In this document: one piece after another, positions 20,736 to 28,386 of the stretch
How the letters are laid out: each line of letters starts with the position of its first letter
Numbering within the stretch: the stretch's first letter is position 1
Assembly (NCBI GenBank): GCA_963575745.1
Contig: CAUYUJ010001349.1
Coordinates: 1-64,000, forward strand
Direction of reading: 5' to 3'
From: Prorocentrum cordatum
Lineage: Eukaryota; Sar; Dinophyceae; Prorocentrales; Prorocentraceae
Length of the DNA: 64,000 bases
Made by a program: the position numbers and the translations under genes
The notes under the pieces: model-generated
What the model was told of the DNA's origin: nothing
Database searches by the model: none
Seen by the model: the letters and a program-made list of their open reading frames with translations, nothing else

Positions 20736-23700
20736 ATGGATGTTCCCGTGGGGCGGACATGGTATGGCGAGGAGGACGGAACGCATTTCGAGGTGGAGTG
20801 GCTCCATTACGACAGCGGCTGCGCACCGAGGAAAACGAAGTATGGCACCACTGGGCTCGCCAACATCTTGGGCCGCAGTAGCGGCGTTCCGTGCCCCAAG
20901 AAGATAAAGGTGCACGCATGTGCGGATTTTCCGTGCCTAGCGAAGTGGCCCGCGTCGCAGTACGGCCTTGTTGAGCCGCCTCGCTTTCATTTGCGGCCGT
21001 CTGCTTGGCGACCGGGCGCGACGCCACCCCCCGCAGTTGCGGCTCCAGGCGGCACCGCAGTTGCGGCTCCCTCGGCCCCTGCACACATAGCACCAGCAAC
21101 ACCAGCAGAACTCGCAGCTCCTGCGCAAGAAGGACACGCAGCTCCAGCACCAGAAGCACCCGCAGAACCCAAACCTCCAGCAGCCCCTGTGCCCGAAGCA
21201 CCCGCAGCAGCAGTCCCTCCAGCTCCTCCAGCTCAAGTGCACGCAACACCAGACCCGCCTGCTGCGCAGGAGACCGCAATTGCGGTTGAAGCTCCTGAGG
21301 GAGTGGAAGCGGACAAAGACACACCACTTCCAGCACGCTTGCCACCAGCGCGGCCGCTGCCAGAGAACTGGTCGAAGACGCAGGTCGCATTCTTCCCGTG
21401 CCCAGACCCAAAGGCTGCAGCACGAGTTGCGGCGCCTGTTGGCGACGCCTTGCGGCCACGAGTCGCGGCGCCACCCCTGGCGCCAGAGAAAGGTGTACCT
21501 GTGGAAGACGCGCCAAAGATCCAGGCCGCAGTGGCGGCGACGGTGCCTGACGTCGTGATGGCTCTCCTGAGGCAGATTCTGTCCGAGAATTCCTACATCG
21601 GGCATTCAGCTTTCATGCCGTTTGCCTTGCGGTTCGGGCGTCGACCTTACGTGTGGGAAGGCGAGAACCGCAAGGACCTCCTTGACTTCTACATGCCTTG
21701 GGCAAAGGAGAAGTGCACTGAGCCATGCGCCGTCGACGGCGTGGCGTGCGTACTCGCCGCTGCTGAGGATCTGTTCGGGGAATGGACAACGGTGGAACTC
21801 AGGCCCGTGACTCCCGAGAACCCTCTCCATGAGGTGCGCCACTGGGTGGCCGCAGTTGCGGTGGGTGGCGTGTGCTCTGAGGGGGCGGACGCGTTGAACA
21901 GGTTCTACGGTCCTCTGGGACAATGGGTCCTAGGGACTGTTTGCGATGGAAACTGCGGCATTGACCTTATGGCGATGATGTTGCAGAAACCGCAAAATGC
22001 CGAGACGCGCAAATGGCTTCGGGAGGAACTGTACGATTTCGGGGTGCGCCGCTGGGACGAACCGTGGTTGCACGACATGCTCGTTGTCACGCAGGAACTA
22101 ACCTTGGAGGAGGTGCGGGCGTACCGCAGTTGCGGGGCCAGCGGCCCTGCTGGACCCATGGTCCTGCACGACTCCGAGGGCGAGGGCGAACCAGCAGAGG
22201 CGCCGAGAGAGGCGAGCGCGCCACGCCCCGCTCTCATGGCGGCGTTAGAGTGGCAGACGGGCGTGCAGGACATGGGTATATTGCTTGCCATGGCTGAGGC
22301 TATGCCCGAGGCGTTGCAGGAGGAGCAGATCAGGGCGCACGCACTGGCCAGCGCACGCCCAAAACCCGAAGTTGCGGAACAGAAGCGGCGCGTGTGCCCG
22401 CACATGCTCAGAGACCGCGAACTGGTTTGCAAAGAACTGGAGGCGCACGCACGCAGTTGTGGTTGGATGGGCGAGGGCGTTCTGCCACGGAATTCAATCG
22501 CGTCTTTTTGCGGGCGGTTCACGTGGCCGAAGGGCATGGGGGTCGTCCAGCAGCGCCAGGCCGTCTCCAAGTGGTTTCAAAACTGGCGCACACAAGGTGG
22601 ACATGGCACGGCGGGCGTGCATGGCCGACGCCGCGCGCGGGGCAACCAAGGGCGCCCGAACAAGGCTCCATGGCTGGAAGCCGCTCTGTACGAGTGGTGG
22701 TCCCACATGAGGTACTCCGTGGACTGGAAGGCGGTGGCCAAGCGAACCGCAGTTGCGGAGGAGAGGCCCAAGATGTTGGCCAGGTTCTCCCAATCCCTGC
22801 TGGTTACGAAGGCGAAGCAACTCGTCGCGGACTACTGCGTGGAGACAATGAAGCGGGGAGGCAAACCGATGGTGCCGCAGTTGCGGCCTCGGTGGTGGGT
22901 GAAGTGGCGGCGCTCCTACGGCCTGAGCATGAAGAAGCCGAACCGCAAGTACAAGGTGCCAAAATGGTTGCTCCAATCTCGTTTTGAGACTATGATCTTG
23001 AACGTGGCCAGGGTCCGCGCAGCTGCAGAGGAGCTTCTGGGGTACGACCCGCACATCCTGAACTGGGACCAGTCGCCCTTTCACCACAACGAGTCGTCGT
23101 CGGCCTCGAAGCCGACCTTGGCTGTGAAGGGTGGCATTGTCCCGCTTGTCGAGGCGCATGACGACAGCAGGGCTCGGTGGACAGCGAACCTGACGGTGTC
23201 GAGCGACGCGGAGGACATCCGCAGTTGCGGACCACCGCCGGCGGAGCTAATGTTCAAGGGGGGATCTGTCATCGCTGAGGGCTTGGCCGCACATGCCCGC
23301 AGTCGCGGCTATCCGTCTTGGGTGAGCACGGCGACGTCCGAGAAGGGGTCCTACCGCGCAGACGACGTTGTATCATTCTTGCAGCGGCACTTGCGGGCCT
23401 GGCCCGACGACCCGCAGTTGCGGGGAAAGTGGCGCATCCTCATGGCCGACGACCATTCCCCGCACAAAGCAGACGCTGTGCGGAGACTCGCCTGGCAGCG
23501 CGGCTACGTGCTGATCATTCACGGCGGGGGGACGACCGCAGTTGCGCAGCCCGTGGACACGGACTTGAACCAGCACGTGAAGCGCCGGTACATTGCCCTC
23601 GAGACCAAAGCGCTGGTGCAGCAAATGGCGTTGGGGAAGCACGTGCCGCAGTTGCGGCGTTCCGATTGCGCCGACTTGATGCTGTCAGTGTTGGAGAATG

Positions 23701-24851
23701 TGCAGTTGCACTTGGACGCCGCGAAAGGTTTCCTGAAAGTGGGAATTCGAGCGCCCTTCGACAAGTCAGGAGATCTCGAGATTTGCCGAGAGGCGGCGGA
23801 ACTCTGGGAAGCAGGGGGGCTGCGAGCAAAAGTGGACACCGCAGTCGCGGAGGTGAGGGAAGAATGCGAGCAGAAACGTTTGAAATGGTCCTACAATGAC
23901 GTGCTGCGTCTCATACACGAATACGAGAAACACGACGCCACAGATTCCGTGTTGGAGAAGCTCGGCGACGAAGCGCTAGGCCAGGAGCCAGGCCACGAGG
24001 AGGGCGATGAGGAGGGCGGGGAGGAGGAGGAGGAGGAGGTGCACGAGGAGCACGAGGAGGACGAAGAGCAAGAGGAGGCCTCGTGGGCCGAGGCTCTTGC
24101 GGAACAGTGCGATGCCGCAGTTGCGGCACCTGGGCCTCAAGGATCCTCGGTATCCATGGACTGCGTGGTCGACGCAGAGGCGGCCGAGCAGGTGGCAGTG
24201 GCGACGTCCTTGGCAGAAACGCTCCGCGAGGCGGAAGATATGCTGCGCCAAGTGGGCATGGAGAAACTAGCGCAGGATTGCCGACAGCAGCGACACAAAC
24301 AAAAGAAGCGGTTGAGAGAGCTGGCGCGGGAGGACAACGAGGTCCTACGAGCGTTGACTGCCCAGCGAGACCACGAAGCCGCCGTGGTGGCGAAAAAGCG
24401 GCGCCTGGCTCTGGAAGCGAACGACAGGACGAAGGCGTTGCACGATCTCAAGAAGCAGATTCGAGAGGCCGAGGCCGCCTTGAGGGCAAAGAAGGAGGCC
24501 GCAGTTGCGGTGGAAACGGCTTTGGCTAACAAACACGCCCTAGCGCAGTGGAATCCCGAGGAGTTCAAGATCAAGAAAAACAGGATGGCAGCTCTGGATC
24601 GCCTGGCTCGCGGAAAAGGCGTCCTCTCAGACGAGCAGAGGGGGGAGTGGGCATGGTTCAAGACGCATTGGGACGAGGAGATGTGCAAGCAGCACAAGGA
24701 GCAATGGCCGCTCACGTTTGCTGGGTGGCTGCAAAAAGTCGCGAACGACGCGGCGTCTGGGAACCGTTCGGCGCTGTCGCAGTTCGTGCATTCGGAAACA
24801 GTGAGAACCCTGGGAGGGCAAATGGCGCTGGTAATCCCAGCCCTAGCGTGA
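20736..24851 (+). CDS. DDE transposase with DGNC (OTU-like) N-terminal module (element gene 5)
   Basis: 1371 aa. In order: N-terminal globular segment (1-90); Ala/Pro-rich linker (~95-200); a region around residue 404 reading V-C-D-G-N-C-G-I-D, which resembles the DGNC catalytic-cysteine motif of OTU proteases but lacks the usual Phe-Arg after it; an HTH-like region ending with a CENP-B-type stretch (RWWVKWRRSYGLS, ~718-730); then a transposase core. Core residues visible are N-W-D778-Q-S, A-D905-D906-H-S-P-H and Q938-P-V-D941, the pattern of pogo/Tigger-type DDE_1 transposases (strand-end Q-P-x-D). C-terminally there is an acidic run (~1090-1125) and a long coiled coil (~1180-1290). It is the best candidate for mobilising the element through its 104-bp TIRs. 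The family usually encodes 350-600 aa, so this protein is greatly enlarged. Motif copies occur in all three phases (PQLR, AVA, RSCG). Confidence 0.75.
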   Translation: MDVPVGRTWYGEEDGTHFEVEWLHYDSGCAPRKTKYGTTGLANILGRSSGVPCPKKIKVHACADFPCLAKWPASQYGLVEPPRFHLRPSAWRPGATPPPAVAAPGGTAVAAPSAPAHIAPATPAELAAPAQEGHAAPAPEAPAEPKPPAAPVPEAPAAAVPPAPPAQVHATPDPPAAQETAIAVEAPEGVEADKDTPLPARLPPARPLPENWSKTQVAFFPCPDPKAAARVAAPVGDALRPRVAAPPLAPEKGVPVEDAPKIQAAVAATVPDVVMALLRQILSENSYIGHSAFMPFALRFGRRPYVWEGENRKDLLDFYMPWAKEKCTEPCAVDGVACVLAAAEDLFGEWTTVELRPVTPENPLHEVRHWVAAVAVGGVCSEGADALNRFYGPLGQWVLGTVCDGNCGIDLMAMMLQKPQNAETRKWLREELYDFGVRRWDEPWLHDMLVVTQELTLEEVRAYRSCGASGPAGPMVLHDSEGEGEPAEAPREASAPRPALMAALEWQTGVQDMGILLAMAEAMPEALQEEQIRAHALASARPKPEVAEQKRRVCPHMLRDRELVCKELEAHARSCGWMGEGVLPRNSIASFCGRFTWPKGMGVVQQRQAVSKWFQNWRTQGGHGTAGVHGRRRARGNQGRPNKAPWLEAALYEWWSHMRYSVDWKAVAKRTAVAEERPKMLARFSQSLLVTKAKQLVADYCVETMKRGGKPMVPQLRPRWWVKWRRSYGLSMKKPNRKYKVPKWLLQSRFETMILNVARVRAAAEELLGYDPHILNWDQSPFHHNESSSASKPTLAVKGGIVPLVEAHDDSRARWTANLTVSSDAEDIRSCGPPPAELMFKGGSVIAEGLAAHARSRGYPSWVSTATSEKGSYRADDVVSFLQRHLRAWPDDPQLRGKWRILMADDHSPHKADAVRRLAWQRGYVLIIHGGGTTAVAQPVDTDLNQHVKRRYIALETKALVQQMALGKHVPQLRRSDCADLMLSVLENVQLHLDAAKGFLKVGIRAPFDKSGDLEICREAAELWEAGGLRAKVDTAVAEVREECEQKRLKWSYNDVLRLIHEYEKHDATDSVLEKLGDEALGQEPGHEEGDEEGGEEEEEEVHEEHEEDEEQEEASWAEALAEQCDAAVAAPGPQGSSVSMDCVVDAEAAEQVAVATSLAETLREAEDMLRQVGMEKLAQDCRQQRHKQKKRLRELAREDNEVLRALTAQRDHEAAVVAKKRRLALEANDRTKALHDLKKQIREAEAALRAKKEAAVAVETALANKHALAQWNPEEFKIKKNRMAALDRLARGKGVLSDEQRGEWAWFKTHWDEEMCKQHKEQWPLTFAGWLQKVANDAASGNRSALSQFVHSETVRTLGGQMALVIPALA

Positions 24852-25178
24852 TGCAGGCCGCAGTTGCGGACCCACAGGAAGTCCAGAGGGAAGTTGTTTT
24901 TCCAAGCGGCTCCCGCGCGGGCAGGAGATGAGGCAAAACCGCAGTTGCGGTCTTCCTGCTGCTGTGAAAATAATCCTTTCACAGTCCCTTGCAATCGTCG
25001 CCCTCCTTCTGCTTCTCCGCCAGTCCATTTGTTGTTCTTTCGGTTCCTTTGAGTCCTCGCCCTCCTTCTGCCACTCCTCGAATCCTCTTTGTCTCCTCCC
25101 TCCATCCGACCCCATGCCCATTCACGATCCATTTCCGTAGCCACCGTGGCTCGAGGTGGCGCACGCGAAGACGCAAGC
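24852..25178 (+). other. Spacer with pyrimidine tract
   Basis: Motif copies at 24858 and 24938, then a CT-rich stretch (about 24990-25117) and the start of gene 6. Candidate trans-splice acceptor region. Confidence 0.45.
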
Positions 25179-27164
25179 ATGTGGCCGCCCGCGCGCCCGA
25201 GCGCATCCTCAGGGAGTATGGACCGTGGACCTCGATTCGCCAGAACGGTGTTCATCCACAACGCTGAGGAGGAGGAGGGAGGCAAAGACGAGGAAGCCGC
25301 AGTTGCGGATGATGACGACGACCAGCGGACGCAAGATGGCGACAGCACCGTCGCGTCCTCGGCTGCCTCCGCTGACGAGGCTGAGTCCCGGGGAGGTGCG
25401 GGAGCCGCAGTTGCGGCAGCACATGACTCCTACATGCCGAGAGTGTTGTCGTCGCGGAGACCCTGGAAACGGGTGCCCATCATCGAGACAAGCAATCTGT
25501 CGGAAAAACAAAGAGCTCTTGTCGACGCATGGGAGGAGAAAACGGAGTTCGAAGCGGGACGGGTCGGCTTCTACGTGGCCAACTTCGGAGGGGCTGCAGC
25601 TAGACCCACGCCACGCGCGGACGAGTGGGCGCAGCTCCGCGCGAACCCTGCCCAGATCATCGCCCTCTGCGAGTGCGACGACGAGACCTGCGCGGTACTC
25701 AGTGGGGAGCACGACGCGAGGGACAGTGCAGCCGCAGTTGCGGACGATAGGTTTCGGAGTCGGACTCAATACAACTACCTGTGCGTTAAGGGCGGCGAGC
25801 CATCAGGGACCCTCCTTGTTGGCATGAGGGACCGCAGTGGCGGCCACATTGAACACGTAGACTTTGCGAGACTCTTCCACAAGCAGGAGAAGTCCAAAAC
25901 GAAGAAGAAGAAGAAACAGTCCGCAGTTGCGGAGGCTCCTGCGCCAAAGCTGCACAACAAGTACTCCAGGGCGATGGTGGTGCGCGTCCACCTGGACCAG
26001 GCCGTGACCCATTTGGGGGGCTCCTTCAACGTCATGGCGGTGCACGTCCACCACAGCTTGGCCAACCAAGACTGGGGCGTCACGAAGCTCCATGAGTTCT
26101 ACAACTGGTTCGTCGCCTACGTCAGGGAATGGGACGTGAAGGTCTGCATGGGGGACTTCAACATGTGCATGTTCCAGCTTGTGTCCTGGTGCCGCAATTG
26201 CGGCCTGACTGTGGACGTCGCCGCGTGGACCCCCTGGAAGACAGCAGGCGGCCAGCCCAGGGCAGACAGCATGGCGATTTTGTTCATAAACTGTCCTGGG
26301 CAGTACAAGCTTCACCATGGCCTGAGTGTTCTGCACGACCGTGAGGGCGGATTCTTGACGACCCAGCATGATCCGTCTTTCCCTGTCTTCGACTACACGA
26401 ATGGCCCTGGGAAGATGCTTCAGACTTACGTGCCCAAGGCTGAGCCCGTTGAAAACAAGATGCGCGCCTTCCTGACGCCATCTGGCGAATCCTTGACCGC
26501 AGTTGCGGAGTTCGAGCAAAGGATGGCGCGCAGGGAACGCGACGATTGGGTGCGCCATCCCTTCAGAGTGAAGCAGGGCAACCTCGACGACAAGATATGG
26601 CATGGCGCCTTCGGCAGGGCGAGGCACGGAGCGCACTTCCCTCTGGTGGCTTTCACGCACAATACGTGCCGCAGGTCACCTGAAAGACTCGCCGCGAGGT
26701 TGGAACGCAGGAAGGGCGGCAGGAAGGGCGGCAAGAAGGGCGGCAAGAAGGGCAGCTACGCGGACACCGCAGTTGCGGGGAAGGGCGTCCGACCCCAGAT
26801 GGGAACCGCAGTTGCGGGGAGAGACGCTGGGGCTGAGCGAGCTGGGAACACGCCACCGCCGCAAGCTGCCAACGGCGACGATGCGACCCCTTCTTGTGCC
26901 GCAGTGGCGGCTGGGTCCTGGGACGCCAGCGGCAGCGGCGCATGGGAGGCGCGCAGTCCCGCCACGAGATGGCAGGGCTGGTCCTGGTGGGACTGGAGCT
27001 CGAGCGAATGGGGCGCTGATGGCGCGCAGTGGTGGCCCTCTGATCATGCCGCAGTTGCGGACAATGCCCCTGAGGGCTCGCCTCCTCAGCGTGAAGTCGA
27101 GTGGGGCTCGAGCGGGCGACCTGCCGAGCGCCCTCCGCGGAGCTTCGAGGGGCAGCGTTGGTGA
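25179..27164 (+). CDS. Endonuclease/exonuclease/phosphatase-fold protein (element gene 6)
   Basis: 661 aa from the first ATG. The EEP superfamily pattern (APE1/LINE endonuclease/DNase I fold) is visible: N135 in VANFGG, E165 in ALCECDDE, G-D326-F-N328-M, and a final G-A485-H486-F-P-L. The last element normally reads S-D-H; here the aspartate position is Ala, so catalysis may be impaired or altered. A Lys/Gly-rich tract (KGGRKGGKKGGKK, ~510-525) and a Trp/Ser/Gly-rich C-terminus resembling gene 1's low-complexity region follow. There is no reverse transcriptase next to it, so this is not a LINE ORF2 but a separate gene in a DNA element. Motif copies contribute AVA, RSGG and RNCG peptides. Confidence 0.65.
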   Translation: MWPPARPSASSGSMDRGPRFARTVFIHNAEEEEGGKDEEAAVADDDDDQRTQDGDSTVASSAASADEAESRGGAGAAVAAAHDSYMPRVLSSRRPWKRVPIIETSNLSEKQRALVDAWEEKTEFEAGRVGFYVANFGGAAARPTPRADEWAQLRANPAQIIALCECDDETCAVLSGEHDARDSAAAVADDRFRSRTQYNYLCVKGGEPSGTLLVGMRDRSGGHIEHVDFARLFHKQEKSKTKKKKKQSAVAEAPAPKLHNKYSRAMVVRVHLDQAVTHLGGSFNVMAVHVHHSLANQDWGVTKLHEFYNWFVAYVREWDVKVCMGDFNMCMFQLVSWCRNCGLTVDVAAWTPWKTAGGQPRADSMAILFINCPGQYKLHHGLSVLHDREGGFLTTQHDPSFPVFDYTNGPGKMLQTYVPKAEPVENKMRAFLTPSGESLTAVAEFEQRMARRERDDWVRHPFRVKQGNLDDKIWHGAFGRARHGAHFPLVAFTHNTCRRSPERLAARLERRKGGRKGGKKGGKKGSYADTAVAGKGVRPQMGTAVAGRDAGAERAGNTPPPQAANGDDATPSCAAVAAGSWDASGSGAWEARSPATRWQGWSWWDWSSSEWGADGAQWWPSDHAAVADNAPEGSPPQREVEWGSSGRPAERPPRSFEGQRW

Positions 27165-27280
27165 TGGCCGCAGTTGCGGGCAAGTGGAGCATGATGTTGA
27201 TTGCCGCAGTTGCGGACAGTGTACGCTGGAAAAATCATCATCATCATCAATCATAATCATCATCATATCATCATATCATA
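27165..27280 (+). repeat. Tail of the element: two motif copies and ATC-rich tract
   Basis: Motif at 27168 and 27204 followed by (ATC)n-like sequence (27234-27279) immediately inside the right terminal repeat. Confidence 0.6.
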
Positions 27281-27384
27281 CGTTCAAAGCAGTGCCGGGG
27301 CACTGCTTTGAACGCGTTCAAAGCAGTGCCGGGGCACTGCTTTCGATCGTCGCCTCGTCGCCGTTATAAGGGCTTTCGGATTAT
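27281..27384 (-). repeat. Right terminal inverted repeat
   Basis: A perfect-armed palindrome (27281-27314), a second truncated one (27315-27343), then TCGTCGCCGTTATAAGGGCT (27355-27374) and GGATTAT (27378-27384), the reverse complement order of the left terminus. Confidence 0.85.
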
Positions 27385-27660
27385 CATTATTTGTGCTCGC
27401 ATCCTGTTTCCCTCATAAGGGAAAGCGAGGTGTCACCAAACTGGGTCCCTGGCCCCCGAGTTACAATAACAGCGTCTCCCGCCAGATACTATCTCACAAG
27501 TTATTTCAAATACGCGCTCTCACGCGGGACTTCTTGTAATGCGTGTAGGAATCGCGCTCTCGCGTGGGACTTCTTCGCGACCAGGGCTCTCGCTCGATAC
27601 TTCCTTAACCTGTATTCAGGGACGGCGCCATTTTGCCCACCGCAGATGTTCCCATCGCGA
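27385..27660 (+). repeat. Dispersed repeat copy B, right part
   Basis: Continues the dispersed repeat begun at 10871-10911: GCTCGCATCCTG, CCAAACTGGG, CTCACAAGTTAT, ATCGCGCTCTCGCGTGGGAC match copies A and C. The 16.5-kb element splits this copy. The conserved 3' module is missing. Confidence 0.6.
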
Positions 27661-28049
27661 CCGGACGTCCTCGGCGGTCTTCGGCCTTCGGGGGCCCTTC
27701 CGGGGCCCCGAAGCCGTCGCAGCACGACGCGGGGGCCAGGAAAGACGCCTCTTGGGGGCCCCTTCTCGGATTGCCCCCCTTCCTCCGCAAGCTCCTCCTC
27801 CCCCTCCTTCTCCCCCCCGCTCCTCTTCTGCCTCCTCCTGGCTACGACTCCCTCCCCCATTCCTCCTCCTCCCCCTCCTTTTCTTCTTCCTCGGTTATCC
27901 TCGCCTCCTCCTCCTTCTCCTCCCCCTCCTCCTCCTTCTCCTCGTGCTCCGTCATCTTGCCTCCTCCCTCCACCCTCCCTTCCAGTTCCTCGTCCTCCTC
28001 TTCCTCCCCCTCCCCCTCCCCCTCCTCCTCCTCCTCCTCCTCCTCCTCC
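27661..28049 (+). repeat. CT-rich triplet tract before the LINE
   Basis: Mostly CTC/CCT triplets from about 27775 to 28058. Long Pro/Ser/Leu-rich or Glu/Gly-rich frames here are simple-sequence artefacts; no gene is supported. Confidence 0.6.
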
Positions 28050-28386
28050 TCCTCCTCCGAGAAGCAGGCGTGGGCTTGAGCTGGGGGAGGCCTTTCCCCC
28101 CAGTGCGTTTTGGCCGCCCGCGCCCAGCTCCCCTGCCCGCGGCCTCGGGCGGGAGCGAACTTCAGACTCACCAGAGCCATCGCGCCATTGGCTGGTGACT
28201 GGCACTACCGAGTGGGCTACATCCTCGAGGCTTCTGCGCCACGGAGGATTGCGGCACGTCGCCTAAGAGGGCCTCATCCCCGTCCTGGCACCGTCGGCTT
28301 CGGCGTAAGCGAAGTTGGGCAAGAGGGTTGCGAGGCTTGACGCGGCGAAGAAGCTGCTTTCATCGCATCACGGGTCTGCTCAGTTC

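Larger units (their letters stand above)
11864..27215 (+). repeat. CCGC-AGTN-GCGG hairpin motif family, ~70 copies
   Basis: By hand count about 70 copies of CCGCAGTTGCGG or a single-position variant (AGTG, AGTC, AGTA; AATT twice, at 21274 and 26192). Examples: 11864, 11928, 12446, 13083, 14016, 15265, 16587, 17923, 19327, 20873, 21850, 22747, 23412, 24499, 25405, 26497, 27049, 27204. All are in the same orientation; I found none reversed. The variable base is the fourth loop base of a 4-bp stem, AGTN-loop hairpin. GCGCAGTTGCGC (12257, 13907, 18311) has paired changes that keep the stem; CCGCAGTTGCGC near 23537 does not. A few degenerate copies exist. Copies lie in all six genes and in every spacer, and in all three codon phases (PQLR, xAVAx, RSCG). 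Confidence 0.9.
10912..27384 (+). mobile_element. 16.5-kb TIR-bounded transposable element with six genes
   Basis: The two ends are inverted copies of each other over 104 bp. Left 10912-11015 and right 27281-27384 share ATAATCC, then AGCCCTTATAACGGCGACGA (20/20), then a pair of palindromes built on GTTCAAAGCAGTGCC. Between them lie six intronless-looking + strand genes (11821-27164), including a DDE transposase with a CENP-B-like HTH and an EEP-fold protein. About 70 copies of CCGCAGTNGCGG lie between 11864 and 27215; I saw none outside the element. Sequence immediately outside both ends belongs to one dispersed repeat, so the element inserted into that repeat. No clean target-site duplication could be assigned; the exact outer limit is uncertain by about 10 bp. 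I do not recognise the element as a described family. Confidence 0.85.

Noticed and set aside
11864-27215. Interpretation of the regularly recurring 12-mer as a CRISPR array
   Set aside because: Units are only 12 nt, spacing is irregular, and most copies lie inside long protein-coding frames.
10912-27384. Maverick/Polinton or giant-virus insertion
   Set aside because: No DNA polymerase B, packaging ATPase or capsid pattern was seen; the DDE transposase and short TIRs argue for a DNA transposon, though the orphan proteins remain unassigned.
10912-27384. TA target-site duplication as in Tc1/pogo elements
   Set aside because: Left flank offers a TA near 10920-10922 but the right end reads GGGCTTTCGG, so no matching TA pair at equivalent positions.
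27501-28205. Open frames of 200-290 codons on both strands at 27.4-28.2 kb
   Set aside because: They run through the CT tract and the dispersed repeat; no domain, and the LINE 5' region begins inside them.
28170-28215. Possible second spliced-leader relic upstream of LINE ORF1 (CCAT-TGGCT, TGGCACTACC)
   Set aside because: Only short, gapped matches; the leader's terminal GGCTCAAG is absent.
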